The position numbers were made by a program, and so were the translations under genes. A model generated the notes under the pieces. It did no database searches and was not told where the DNA came from. It was given only the letters and a program-made list of their open reading frames with translations. From Prevotella sp. (lineage in GTDB: Bacteria; Bacteroidota; Bacteroidia; Bacteroidales; Bacteroidaceae), in NCBI GenBank assembly GCA_017474515.1, contig JAFVHN010000047.1:1-40105 (forward strand): a stretch of DNA of 40,105 bases, read 5' to 3'. This document shows positions 27,154-35,396 of the stretch, piece by piece. Each line of letters starts with the position of its first letter. The first letter of the stretch is position 1.

Positions 27154-28449
27154 TTAATTTTGGGTCACTTTCAGCCTTACAAGCTCTATTTTTGTCATCG
27201 TATTCTTGATAATTCTGAACTCAAAGCGCCCGATGGTCACTGTTTCGTTGAGTTTCGGGAAACTCTGGTATTCGTGCAAGATGAGGCCGCCAAGGGTCAT
27301 GTATTCCTCGCTTTCGGGAAGGTCGAGGCCGAACATTTCGTTCACTTTGTCAATCTCGAGCCTTGCTGAGAGGATGAATTCGTTATCGCCGATTTTCTTT
27401 GCCGTATAGCTGGAGTTGTCGTGCTCGTCTTCTATCTCGCCGAAGATTTCTTCCACGATGTCTTCCAGCGAGACGATGCCGCTGGTGCCGCCAAACTCGT
27501 CGATGACCACTCCGAGCGATTTCTTCTGCTGCATGAAGATGCGCATGAGCTTCTTGGCGGTCATCGTTTCGGGAACAAACGGCATTTCGCGAATAAGGGC
27601 CTTCAGGCGGAACGGTTGGCGAGCCTCGCCTTCGAGCCTGAACATGTCGGAAGAATGGACATAGCCCACGATGTGGTCAATATCCTCGTGATAGACAATG
27701 ATTTTCGACTTTCCGTTTTCCACGAACGCCTCCATGAGGTCTTCCTTTCCGCAGGTGTCGGCAACGGCGCATATCTCGGTGCGCGGCACCATGCAATCCC
27801 TCACCTTGCGGTCGGCGAAGTCGAGCGCGTTCTGGAAAATCTTCACCTCTTCTTCTATCTCCTCATCGCTGGCGGCGTTGTCGATGCTCGACTGGACGAG
27901 GTAGTCGAGGTCAACCTTCGAGAACTCTTCGTCTTTTTCCTCTTTTGGCACCTTCACGCCCACAAGAAGCAGGAGGGCCCTCGACAAAAAGGTGCAAAAG
28001 CGCGAGATGGGCCACAAAAGTACATAAAGAAGAAATGCCGGGAAGGCAAAGATGATGAGCATGCGGTTGGGGTTGCTCTTGAAGAAAATTTTCGGAAGAA
28101 ATTCGCCGGTGAACAGGATGATGAGCGTTGACAGGATGGTATCGAGCGACACCTTCAACGCATCACTGTCGATGTTGCGGAAAATGGTGTTGTCAAAGAA
28201 GATGGCCACCAGAATGCCATAGACCACCAGCACAATGTTGTTGCCCACGAGCATGGTGCTCACAAAATTGTTGGGGTGGCGATAGAACACCTGGAGGGGG
28301 AAGCGTGCAATGCCCATTTTCTCTTTCTCCACCTCGGCCTGCATGCGGTTGCTCGACACGAAAGCAATCTCCATGCCCGAGAAGAAGGCAGAAAACAACA
28401 TGGTGGCCAGGATGCCTATGATGAGTTGTAAGTCTATTTCAGACGACAT
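27154..28449 (-). CDS. CNNM/CBS-domain membrane protein (HlyC/CorC family)
   Basis: A 431-residue protein. The N-terminal CNNM (DUF21) domain has several membrane helices (IIGILATMLFSAFFSGMEIA, MLVGNNIVLVVYGILVAIFF, LIILFTGEFLPKIFF). Two CBS domains follow (about 205-330; CMVPRTEICAVADTCGKEDL, KSLGVVIDEFGGTSGIVSLE) and a C-terminal CorC/HlyC domain. Such proteins are linked to Mg2+/Co2+ transport or efflux; the hemolysin name is historical. Related Bacteroidota proteins include GldE of gliding motility, but nothing else here points to gliding. It starts 15 bp after the lptC stop, so it is probably co-transcribed with lptC and the outer-membrane protein. Confidence 0.92.
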   Translation of the reverse strand: MSSEIDLQLIIGILATMLFSAFFSGMEIAFVSSNRMQAEVEKEKMGIARFPLQVFYRHPNNFVSTMLVGNNIVLVVYGILVAIFFDNTIFRNIDSDALKVSLDTILSTLIILFTGEFLPKIFFKSNPNRMLIIFAFPAFLLYVLLWPISRFCTFLSRALLLLVGVKVPKEEKDEEFSKVDLDYLVQSSIDNAASDEEIEEEVKIFQNALDFADRKVRDCMVPRTEICAVADTCGKEDLMEAFVENGKSKIIVYHEDIDHIVGYVHSSDMFRLEGEARQPFRLKALIREMPFVPETMTAKKLMRIFMQQKKSLGVVIDEFGGTSGIVSLEDIVEEIFGEIEDEHDNSSYTAKKIGDNEFILSARLEIDKVNEMFGLDLPESEEYMTLGGLILHEYQSFPKLNETVTIGRFEFRIIKNTMTKIELVRLKVTQN

Positions 28450-28464
28450 GTTTTGTTTATGAAA

Positions 28465-29124
28465 TCATTTTTTGTGATTGACAATCTGAGGCTGCTTGAA
28501 GTTGGGATGGCGTTTCGACTCCTTCAGGCTGTCGGGAGCACTGAGCAGGGTGTCGCCCTCGTTCTCTCCCATCCCGTCGGCTCCCTTCACGAAAGAGCCC
28601 TTGGAATTGCTCACGCGGTAGTGGGTCATGTGTTCATCGCTCAGGAAATAGGAGCCTTGCAACTCGCGCGTCGGGGTGACCACTCTCGAGAACTTATTGC
28701 TATAGAATTCCTGCCTGATTTGGTCCCAAAAGAGTTCTTCGCTCGAAAAGCGCAACCCGTCTTTCGTCCTCACTTTCACCCTTCCTCTGAGTTCCCACAA
28801 ACGCCTCTGGTCGAGGTAGTAAGCGGTGTCTGCCTGAATAAAAGCCTCAATATGGAAATTCTCGTCGAACTGCTCAAGAAAGAGGCCTTTCTCAAAAAGC
28901 CATTTGGTGGGATTTTTCACTTGGTTGACTTCCCATTTCTCTGTCACAATGCGATATTTGATAACCCCTGAATCGCTGATAAGCGTGTTCACTCCCCAAG
29001 TGGTCATCACCGAAGCCGAGTCCTCGGGATTGATGGCCGGTGCTATATGCTCTATGGCATCGTCGCAGCCGGTCAGCAGGACGTAGCCATACAAGAACAC
29101 AAGGAAGGGAAACAATTTCTTCAT
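28465..29124 (-). CDS. lptC: LptC-like lipopolysaccharide export lipoprotein
   Basis: About 219 residues. The N-terminus MKKLFPFLVFLYGYVLLTGC is a lipoprotein signal with lipobox LTGC. The mature part has the LptC pattern of repeated beta strands (DSGVIKYRIVTEKWEV, DTAYYLDQRRLWELRGRVKV, LFWDQIRQEFYSNKFSRVVT, LQGSYFLSDEHMTHYRV). LptC bridges the inner-membrane LptBFG transporter and LptA, and here would work with the LptF/G at 17949-19166. I start at ATG 29124; a GTG at 29148 would add eight residues before the signal peptide and is less likely. It begins 31 bp after the outer-membrane protein stop. Confidence 0.87.
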   Translation of the reverse strand: MKKLFPFLVFLYGYVLLTGCDDAIEHIAPAINPEDSASVMTTWGVNTLISDSGVIKYRIVTEKWEVNQVKNPTKWLFEKGLFLEQFDENFHIEAFIQADTAYYLDQRRLWELRGRVKVRTKDGLRFSSEELFWDQIRQEFYSNKFSRVVTPTRELQGSYFLSDEHMTHYRVSNSKGSFVKGADGMGENEGDTLLSAPDSLKESKRHPNFKQPQIVNHKK

Positions 29125-29155
29125 CTTGAACAAGGGGAAGCACAACACCAGGGCA

Positions 29156-30463
29156 CTACTCCACCTTCCACTTCATGAACCAGCGCTCGTTGAACGTAAT
29201 GCCCAAATTGATGCGGAAAGTGTTTTCGGCGAGCAGTCCGTTGCCCGACAGCCGCGACCATTGAGCGGAAAGATTAAGAATGCTGCGGTTGTTGTATGTG
29301 TTGACGATGGGGATGCCGAAGCCTGCGCTCACCGACATCTCCTTGGGTCCGTCGTTGCCGTTGATTTTGTAGTTTGTAGTGCCGTAGGACACGCCGGCAC
29401 GGTAACGCAGGCGGTTGAAGAAACCGCGCGTCATCTCGGCCTTGCAATACTCTCCGCCGAGCACTATCTTGTGGCGGTCGTTGAAATAGTCGCCGCTCAT
29501 TGCATACGACGGCGTGTTGCCGTTTACCTGATAGATGGGGAAACTGATCTTGCTCCACTGCTGCAAATGGTAGTCAACGCCCACCTTCAGCTGGTTGTTG
29601 TGGTTGAACATCAGTCCCGCCGACAGCATGTTGGGCAGTTCCAGCCCGTCTTTCACCTCGTAGCTGCTGGTGTTGGAAACACCGGTCTGCGTGTTATAGC
29701 TGGTGACACGGCACGAGGGGTCGCCACCGACATTGTGGCCGGGACTGAAAGTGGCACCCACCGTAAGGCTGTTCTTCTTGTCCAGCGGTACGGTGTATTG
29801 CACGCCCAGGTCTATCTTGTAATTGGTAAGGGTGGCATCGTAGGTTTTCGAGAGACTACTGATGGTTGCCTCGCTATAAACATTTGTGATGGAGCGCGTA
29901 AAACTGCCCCAGATATAGCTGGCGTTGACGCCCACCGAAAGGTTGCGCAAGGGTGACCATCCCACGCCCACGAAGGCCTGGTGCAGTCCGCCGGAGCCTG
30001 AATACGACTGTGTTGAGGCCACAGTGTTATCGCCGTTGACGGATGAGGTGGAAGAGAAGCTATAGCCCACATTCGAGAAGGGCAGCAGGCCGAAACTCAT
30101 GCCCAACCCGCGGGCCACGCGAAAACCGGCAATGGCATACTCAAAATCGGCATTCTTGGCATTTTTCTTCTTGCCGTTCTCACTGAAATTGGTCAGCTGT
30201 CCCGAAACGCCAACGTCGAAGATAAACGAAAGCGAGTCGATGGAGCTGTAAGAAGCAGGGTTGATGAAATTCACCTGGTTGTGCTCCTTATAGCCCACGC
30301 CCAGGCCGTTCATACCTCGGTTGCCGCCGCCCGTCTGGTCGGCAAGCACGCCAAAGCCATATTGTGAGTAAGGGGAATTAGTGCCGCTCTGGGCCGATGC
30401 AGCGAGCACGACAAAGGTCATTGCCAGCCCGCAGAATATCTTTCTCATATACTTTTTTCTCAT
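29156..30463 (-). CDS. Outer-membrane beta-barrel protein of unknown function
   Basis: 435 residues. A signal peptide (MRKIFCGLAMTFVVLAASAQ, from the second Met at 30448; the first is at 30463) is followed by a long series of alternating beta strands ending in an aromatic-rich C-terminus. The N-terminal motif SPYSQYGFGVLADQTGGGNR and NPASYSSIDSLSFIFDVGVS are typical of a Bacteroidota outer-membrane protein group, distantly FadL-like. I recall it being found next to lptC in this phylum, but I know of no proven role. The link with lptC, the CNNM protein and ppiD suggests a job in envelope assembly; this is inference. Confidence 0.82.
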   Translation of the reverse strand: MRKKYMRKIFCGLAMTFVVLAASAQSGTNSPYSQYGFGVLADQTGGGNRGMNGLGVGYKEHNQVNFINPASYSSIDSLSFIFDVGVSGQLTNFSENGKKKNAKNADFEYAIAGFRVARGLGMSFGLLPFSNVGYSFSSTSSVNGDNTVASTQSYSGSGGLHQAFVGVGWSPLRNLSVGVNASYIWGSFTRSITNVYSEATISSLSKTYDATLTNYKIDLGVQYTVPLDKKNSLTVGATFSPGHNVGGDPSCRVTSYNTQTGVSNTSSYEVKDGLELPNMLSAGLMFNHNNQLKVGVDYHLQQWSKISFPIYQVNGNTPSYAMSGDYFNDRHKIVLGGEYCKAEMTRGFFNRLRYRAGVSYGTTNYKINGNDGPKEMSVSAGFGIPIVNTYNNRSILNLSAQWSRLSGNGLLAENTFRINLGITFNERWFMKWKVE

Positions 30464-30539
30464 TGCAACCTTCTATTTCTCCGGCCTCGAAAACGGTGTT
30501 TTTTTAATGCTTCAGTGGGAGGCCGGACAAAAGTCGGTG

Positions 30540-30569
30540 CAAAATTATTGAAAAAAATCGATATACAAG
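30540..30569 (-). promoter_or_regulatory. Promoter of the outer-membrane protein-lptC group
   Basis: The minus strand reads CTTG (30566-30569), 18 bp, then TAATTTTG (30540-30547). Between it and the gene, CCGGCCTC (30481-30488) and GAGGCCGG (30519-30526) form an 8-bp inverted repeat in the predicted leader. Confidence 0.5.
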
Positions 30570-30648
30570 CAATGTGCGCCCGAAATATGCCACTTTATTT
30601 TACTATTTTAATAATAAATGTAGAATATTTGGGAAAAGCGCGAGATAA

Positions 30649-30830
30649 AAAGTGAAGAGTGAAGAGTGAAGAGTGAAGAATGCCGAAGGTATCGCGAGCG
30701 ATTAGCGAGAACGAAGTGGCAATTTGCTGCCGCCTTTTAAGTGAAGAGTGAAGAATTTGCTGCCGGACCCACAACGATGGCGGCAGCAAATTCTTCACTC
30801 TTCACTTTTCACTCTTCACTTATAAAAGCT
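30649..30830. repeat. GTGAAGA-bordered intergenic repeat, copy B, with a 27-bp hairpin
   Basis: Shares with 21181-21304 the GTGAAGA tandem border and the block from GAAGGTATCGCGAGCGA to TTGCTGCCGCC. It then contains a perfect inverted repeat: arms 30739-30765 and 30781-30807 (27 bp each, with AATTTGCTGCCG) around a 15-bp loop. The loop segment is the reverse complement of the corresponding segment in copy A. It lies just after the stop of the beta-barrel receptor gene (minus strand). Confidence 0.85.
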
Positions 30831-30839
30831 TCACTTAAT

Positions 30840-33830
30840 TTAGTTCATTCTCGGGGGCCGGCCGCCGCCGAAACCGCCGCCGAAGCCGCCGCCGCCGAAG
30901 CCGCCGGGCCTGCCGCCGCCAGGACGTCCGCCTCCGGGAGGCATTCCCGGGCCACCGAAGCCACGGCCCATCATGCCGCGCATCTGCTGGCGCGATGCCT
31001 TTGTGCCAAACATATTCATGCGGTAGATGACATGTAGCATGACGTAGCTGTTGATGCTATTGTATTCAACGTCGTTGCGCGACATGGCACTGATAGTGCG
31101 GCTATAGTTGCTTTGCTCGTGCAGGATGTCGTAGAACTGAAGGCTCACGGTGAGCGGTTTGCCGCGAAGGAAGCTTTGCGAAATCTGCGCGTTCCAGATA
31201 AGCTCGTTGGTGTTCATCGACTTGTCGCTGTAGCCTCTGCGGCTCTGGTTGTGCAGGTCGGTGGAAATGCTCGAGCCCCAGGGAGCAAAGATGTTGATGC
31301 TGCCGCCATAAGAGAACTGCCAGGTGTCGAGGTTGCTGCTGCTCTGAAGCATGTTGCGGGTGTGCATATAGTTGAACGAACCGTCGAGGGCAATCTCAAA
31401 CCAGTCTTTTCTGAAGCTGCCTTGCAAGCGTTCCATGATGCTTGTGGAGCGGGTCTTGTTCTTGCGCGATGCCTTCAGGCCGTAGTCGTAGAGGTAGCCC
31501 ACCATGTTATTGTAGTTGACCATGGTGAAGGTGTTCACGTTCCACACGCCAGCCGAGTCGATGGCGGTGTTGAACATCAGTCCCAGTCCGGCGTTCCAGT
31601 TGCCGTTGATGTTTTCGGGCCTTGTAATGGTTCCACCCGTCAGTTCGTTGTATCTCACCATGCTGGCAATGCTATTGCGTGTATTGCTATAATTGGCAAA
31701 GGTCATGATGCTGCGCTGATGGTCTATGAAATAGGTGTTGTAGTTCAGGCGCAGGTTGTTGCTGAACGAGGGTTTCAGTCCGGGGTTACCCTTCGTAATG
31801 CTCAGCGGATTGCTGTCGTCGGTGATGTCGAGCAGGTCGCTCATTTGCGGCTGAGACGTGGTGCCGCGGTAGTTGAGCCTCAGCTCGGTGACGTCGTTGG
31901 GCATGTAGCGCAGGTCGAGGGTCGGGGTGACGTTGAACACGTTGCGAACGGTGTCGGTGTGAAGACCCTGATAGTCCTGCACGAACTTCGATTTCTGCGG
32001 CTGGAACATCACGCCGGCGTTCAGGCGGTATTTGTCGCGAACCAGCAGGAAGCTGACGTTCATCTCGTGGATGTAGTTCTTATATTCTGAGAAGCGGCTG
32101 AGGTCTTTGTCCAGGAATTTGGTCCAGTTGCCGGGCACCACGGTCAGGTAGTCGTCCCATCCGCGGTAGTGCTGCCTGACGTCAGCGAAGATGTTGTTCG
32201 GGAAGTTCGAGAAGTCGAAGGTGTTGCGGTCGCTCTTGTTATAGCTATAGGTGAACTGGTAGCTGAACTGCAGGTAGGTCTTCGTCCACAGGGGTTCCGA
32301 ATAGGTGGTCTGAATGGCGTAGCGCCAGTTCTTGCTCGGAGTGAGGTTGTAGCGGTTGGTGTAGAAGGTAGAGTCGTTGCCGGCGGCATTCTTAATCTGG
32401 AACAGTATGGCCTCGCTGGTTGACAGGTTCTTACTTTCGGTGTCGCCATAGCTGAAGTCGCCGCGCAGGGTGATGTTGCGTCCTTTGTCGCTCAGGCGGC
32501 GGTTGAGTTGCAACATGGCCGAGTAGTTGTTGTTCTCAGAGTAGCTGATGCTGCCGTTTTGTTGCTGGTTCACCAGGATGCTGTCGCTGGCAAGCTGGGC
32601 CACGGGAATGTTCAGCGGGTCGGCGGTAACGAGATAGGGGTCGTCGTTGAATTTGCGCGAGAAACTGTTGTTGTTGCCATCGCTGGTGGTCATACGCCAT
32701 GTGGGACGGAAAGTAATGGTGGTCAGCGAGTCGGGAGTCCACTCAATGCGCATATTGCCGTTCCAGCTGTTGGAGCGCGAGAAGTTCTGGCTGATGCTGT
32801 TTGAGAACGAGGTGACGGGGCCGTTGAAGTCCTCGGTGGAGCTTCTCTGCCAGGTGTCGCCGTCGCTATGGTTCCACCTGATGGAGGCGTCCCATTTCAG
32901 TTTGGTATCTTCAAAGTTGAAGTTCAGGCCGCCCATCTTGTTGGCCGTCAGTCCACTGCGTCCGCCGAAGCGTCCACCGCCGCCACCGCCGGGAAATCCC
33001 ATATCGTTGGTGTTGTTGGCGTTCACCATTCCCACCAGTGTCCATTTCTTTCCGAATACGGCGCCCATGATTCTTTCGGCATAGCGGTGCTTGGTTCCCA
33101 CGCCGAGGTCCACGTTGGCAAAGGTTCCCCTGTTCATGCCGGGCTTGATGCCGAAGTCGAGCACCGTTTCCTCGTTGCCGTCGTCGATGCCGGTGATGCG
33201 GGTCAGGTCGCTCTGCTGGTCGTAGGCCTTGATGTTGTTGATGATGGAGGTAGGCAGGTTTTTCATGGCCGTCTTGGTGTCGCCGGTCATAAACTCCTTG
33301 CCGTCGAGCAGGATTTTCTTCACCTCCTTGCCGTTGATGGTGATTTTGCCGTCGTCGTCGATCTGTGCGCCCGGCAGCTTCTTCACCAGTTCCTCAACCA
33401 CCGAGCCCTCGGGGGTGCGGTAGGCGGCGGCGTTATAGATGAAGGTGTCTTTCTTCAAGGTCACCTTGGAGGCCTGGGCGGTCACCTGGGTGCCCTTCAG
33501 CATGATGGCATCGGCACCGATGACGAGGTTGCCGAGGGCAATGTCCTTGCCCCCGCTCACCGTAACGTCGCGGGTCAATGGGGTATAGCCCACACTGGTG
33601 AGCTTCACAATATACTTGCCGTCGGCCGGGGCGGTAAGGCGGAAAGCGCCGTTCTCGTCGCTCACGGCACCGGCAACAAACGTACTGTCGGTTTTTAGCA
33701 ACTGTACCGTCACCTGCATCACCGCATCCTTGGTGTCGCGGTCGGTCACAGTGCCCGTTATCCTTTTGTTTTGTGCAAAAGAGGTTGTTGAAATCAACAA
33801 CAAAAGAAATAATAGGTGTACTTTATTCAT
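30840..33830 (-). CDS. TonB-dependent-receptor-like outer-membrane beta-barrel protein with Gly-rich tail
   Basis: 996 residues. Signal peptide MNKVHLLFLLLLISTTSFAQ. A carboxypeptidase-regulatory-like beta domain (about 22-105; RITGTVTDRDTKDAVMQVTV) precedes a plug-like domain (about 115-230; VVEELVKKLPGAQIDDDGKI, NGKEVKKILLDGKEF). A large barrel with many paired aromatic strands follows. The C-terminal about 40 residues are almost only Gly, Pro, Arg and Phe (GGGRPGGFGGGGFGGGF). Proteins of this OMP_b-brl_3 type are common in Bacteroidota and are often not paired with SusD; no SusD gene is present here. The transported substrate is unknown. It is a monocistron on the minus strand. Confidence 0.9.
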   Translation of the reverse strand: MNKVHLLFLLLLISTTSFAQNKRITGTVTDRDTKDAVMQVTVQLLKTDSTFVAGAVSDENGAFRLTAPADGKYIVKLTSVGYTPLTRDVTVSGGKDIALGNLVIGADAIMLKGTQVTAQASKVTLKKDTFIYNAAAYRTPEGSVVEELVKKLPGAQIDDDGKITINGKEVKKILLDGKEFMTGDTKTAMKNLPTSIINNIKAYDQQSDLTRITGIDDGNEETVLDFGIKPGMNRGTFANVDLGVGTKHRYAERIMGAVFGKKWTLVGMVNANNTNDMGFPGGGGGGRFGGRSGLTANKMGGLNFNFEDTKLKWDASIRWNHSDGDTWQRSSTEDFNGPVTSFSNSISQNFSRSNSWNGNMRIEWTPDSLTTITFRPTWRMTTSDGNNNSFSRKFNDDPYLVTADPLNIPVAQLASDSILVNQQQNGSISYSENNNYSAMLQLNRRLSDKGRNITLRGDFSYGDTESKNLSTSEAILFQIKNAAGNDSTFYTNRYNLTPSKNWRYAIQTTYSEPLWTKTYLQFSYQFTYSYNKSDRNTFDFSNFPNNIFADVRQHYRGWDDYLTVVPGNWTKFLDKDLSRFSEYKNYIHEMNVSFLLVRDKYRLNAGVMFQPQKSKFVQDYQGLHTDTVRNVFNVTPTLDLRYMPNDVTELRLNYRGTTSQPQMSDLLDITDDSNPLSITKGNPGLKPSFSNNLRLNYNTYFIDHQRSIMTFANYSNTRNSIASMVRYNELTGGTITRPENINGNWNAGLGLMFNTAIDSAGVWNVNTFTMVNYNNMVGYLYDYGLKASRKNKTRSTSIMERLQGSFRKDWFEIALDGSFNYMHTRNMLQSSSNLDTWQFSYGGSINIFAPWGSSISTDLHNQSRRGYSDKSMNTNELIWNAQISQSFLRGKPLTVSLQFYDILHEQSNYSRTISAMSRNDVEYNSINSYVMLHVIYRMNMFGTKASRQQMRGMMGRGFGGPGMPPGGGRPGGGRPGGFGGGGFGGGFGGGRPPRMN

Positions 33831-34013
33831 AATACTTTATGTGTGATTGATTTTATATTCCTTTTGACGCGATGGTTTTTGTATGGTTTAAACAGGAATG
33901 AAAAAAAAGTGGCCACTTTTTCTTCGGAGAAATGAAGAAAAGAGGCTTGAAAATGCTCAAAAAAGCAACCCCTTTTTGAAAAAAAAATACGGATAAAGGG
34001 AGTGGTAAAAACG

Positions 34014-34218
34014 GTAAAAATATTTGACAAAATTTCCATTTTTGTGGCATTTTTGTAACACACTGATAATCAAGCAGTTTATAATCGGTCGGAGTTTGAC
34101 CGCAAATTTCGGGGAGAAATCTTCAAGATTTCCCCTCTCAATCTTCAAAATCTCTCCCCGAAATTTGCGGTCAAACTTTTTTCAAAGACACAAAAACCAT
34201 GAAAAATCTTGACAAAAT
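34014..34218 (+). repeat. Dispersed 205-bp palindromic element, copy 4
   Basis: The left terminal repeat is GTAAAAATATTTGACAAAAT (34014-34033) and the right one ATGAAAAATCTTGACAAAAT (34199-34218). The small palindrome is CTGATAATCAA, 20 bp before the core. The core (34094-34176, 83 bp) has perfect 24-bp arms (34094-34117 and 34153-34176) and two 22-bp loop repeats (34118-34139, 34140-34161) starting AATCTTCAA. It lies between the divergent beta-barrel receptor gene and the Crp-family gene. Confidence 0.93.
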
Positions 34219-34511
34219 TATTGTCAGAGTTCATTCAACAATTCCCCTTCGAAGGCATCCCAAGAACAAGCGCCTTTCCCTTTTAAACCTTTTTTATAAA
34301 AAAGTCCCCGTAACTAAAAAAAGAAAAACGCTCCTATCCTCCCCTACTCCTTTGACTAAAAAAATCATGGATACCAAAAGCTACCGCATAGAAAACAACA
34401 TCTCCTTAGATAAAAGAACAAGGGATTAAGAATTATTAACTGCACAGGAAGTCATAATTCGTTGAAAACCGCGTATATATAAATGAGAGCCGTTGACACA
34501 AAGCACTGCCC
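34219..34511 (+). other. Intergenic region before the Crp-family gene (no gene supported)
   Basis: About 290 bp, AT-rich, with a perfect short palindrome CTTTTTTATAAAAAAG. A 76-codon frame starts at the ATG of the repeat's right end (34199) and runs to 34429, but its Lys/Ser/Leu-rich content looks non-coding. No TAnnTTTG box is clear before the gene at 34512. Confidence 0.5.
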
Positions 34512-35090
34512 ATGGAGCATAAATTCAACTCACCCCCCACCACCCTGAACCTCACTTTGCTACGCGACTTCTGCCGTAGCAAGGGCGAGGCCGTCACCTA
34601 TCGCAGGGGCATGCAGATGGAGCGCGAGGGTGAACCGGCGCGATGGTTCGCCTTCGTGGAGAGCGGGTGCTTCAAATACACCACGCGCGGCATCAGCGAC
34701 GGACACAAACACACCACATGGTTTTCGTTCGAGGGTGAGTTTGTGTCCAACTATCCCCAATCCTTGTACGGCCAACCGGCACAAGTCACCATCGAGGCAA
34801 TGGTAAATAGCCGCGTGCGGAGGGTCAGCGGAGAGCAGCTCATGGAGTTGTTCTTCCAAAACATGGAAACGATGGAACTGCGCAGCCGCATCGGTGAGCA
34901 CCTGCTCAGGCAAATGAACGCCCGCTACCTGGATTTCCACCGTACCACCCCGCGCGAACGCTATGAGTTGTTGCTTAGCCGTTGTCCCGGCATCATGGAC
35001 TATTTGCCGCTCAGTGCCATTGCCTCTTTCCTCAACATCACGCCAAAAACCATTTCCATGATACGCCGGAAGGTGACTTTTGGGAAATAG
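34512..35090 (+). CDS. Crp/Fnr family transcriptional regulator
   Basis: 192 residues. The N-terminal two-thirds (about 10-125) form a cyclic-nucleotide-binding-like beta barrel (AVTYRRGMQMEREGEPARWF, FVESGCFKYTT, WFSFEGEFVSNYPQSLYGQP). The C-terminal helix-turn-helix (about 145-190) has PRERYELLLSRCPGIMDYLP and LSAIASFLNITPKTISMIRR. The classic phosphate-binding residues of E. coli CRP (RxS) are not evident, so it probably does not bind cAMP; such divergent members are frequent in Bacteroidota. No Cys cluster of the FNR type is present. It precedes the ECF sigma cassette by 306 bp, with a terminator between, so they are likely separate units. Confidence 0.88.
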   Translation: MEHKFNSPPTTLNLTLLRDFCRSKGEAVTYRRGMQMEREGEPARWFAFVESGCFKYTTRGISDGHKHTTWFSFEGEFVSNYPQSLYGQPAQVTIEAMVNSRVRRVSGEQLMELFFQNMETMELRSRIGEHLLRQMNARYLDFHRTTPRERYELLLSRCPGIMDYLPLSAIASFLNITPKTISMIRRKVTFGK

Positions 35091-35209
35091 GCTGGCAACG
35101 GCACCCCCACAACCCTTTACCTTGGTAAAGACTTTCGGCCGGGCGATGTTCTTTTCCGGTTTTACCTGCTGACGTTTCAACGGGTTTTCCTTACTTTTGT
35201 CCTCCGAAA

Positions 35210-35229
35210 GAGTCTTTTCGTAAAGACTC
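35210..35229. terminator. Hairpin downstream of the Crp-family gene
   Basis: GAGTCTTT (35210-35217) and AAAGACTC (35222-35229) pair perfectly around TCGT. No long T-run follows, so its role as a terminator is doubtful; the stronger hairpin comes 19 bp later. Confidence 0.4.
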
Positions 35230-35247
35230 CCTCGTTAGTTTTTATGC

Positions 35248-35283
35248 GGCAACATCCGTCGCGACGATGGATGTTGCCATTTT
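35248..35283 (+). terminator. Terminator after the Crp-family gene
   Basis: GGCAACATCC (35248-35257) pairs perfectly with GGATGTTGCC (35269-35278); the loop holds a GTCGCGAC palindrome; ATTTTA follows. Upstream TTTTTA on the other side would allow action in both directions. The rest of 35284-35396 holds GC-rich partial hairpins and a T8 run but no clear promoter box. Confidence 0.7.
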
Positions 35284-35396
35284 AAGAAAGCCCTGACACG
35301 GCGAACGACCCCACTTTGGGGAGGCGCCGGGGCGCACTGCTTTTTTTTCGTTAACAAAGCGACATATATTACCGAACCAATCGTATAACAAGTAGA

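Noticed and set aside
34199-34429. 76-codon frame starting in the right end of repeat copy 4 (MKNLDK)
   Set aside because: The ATG belongs to the repeat's conserved ATGAAAAATC end, which also occurs in other copies without an open frame; the content looks non-coding.
35370-35396. ECF-type autoregulated promoter (GAACC and TATAAC) before the sigma gene
   Set aside because: The spacing between the two boxes is far too short for an ECF promoter, so no promoter is called.
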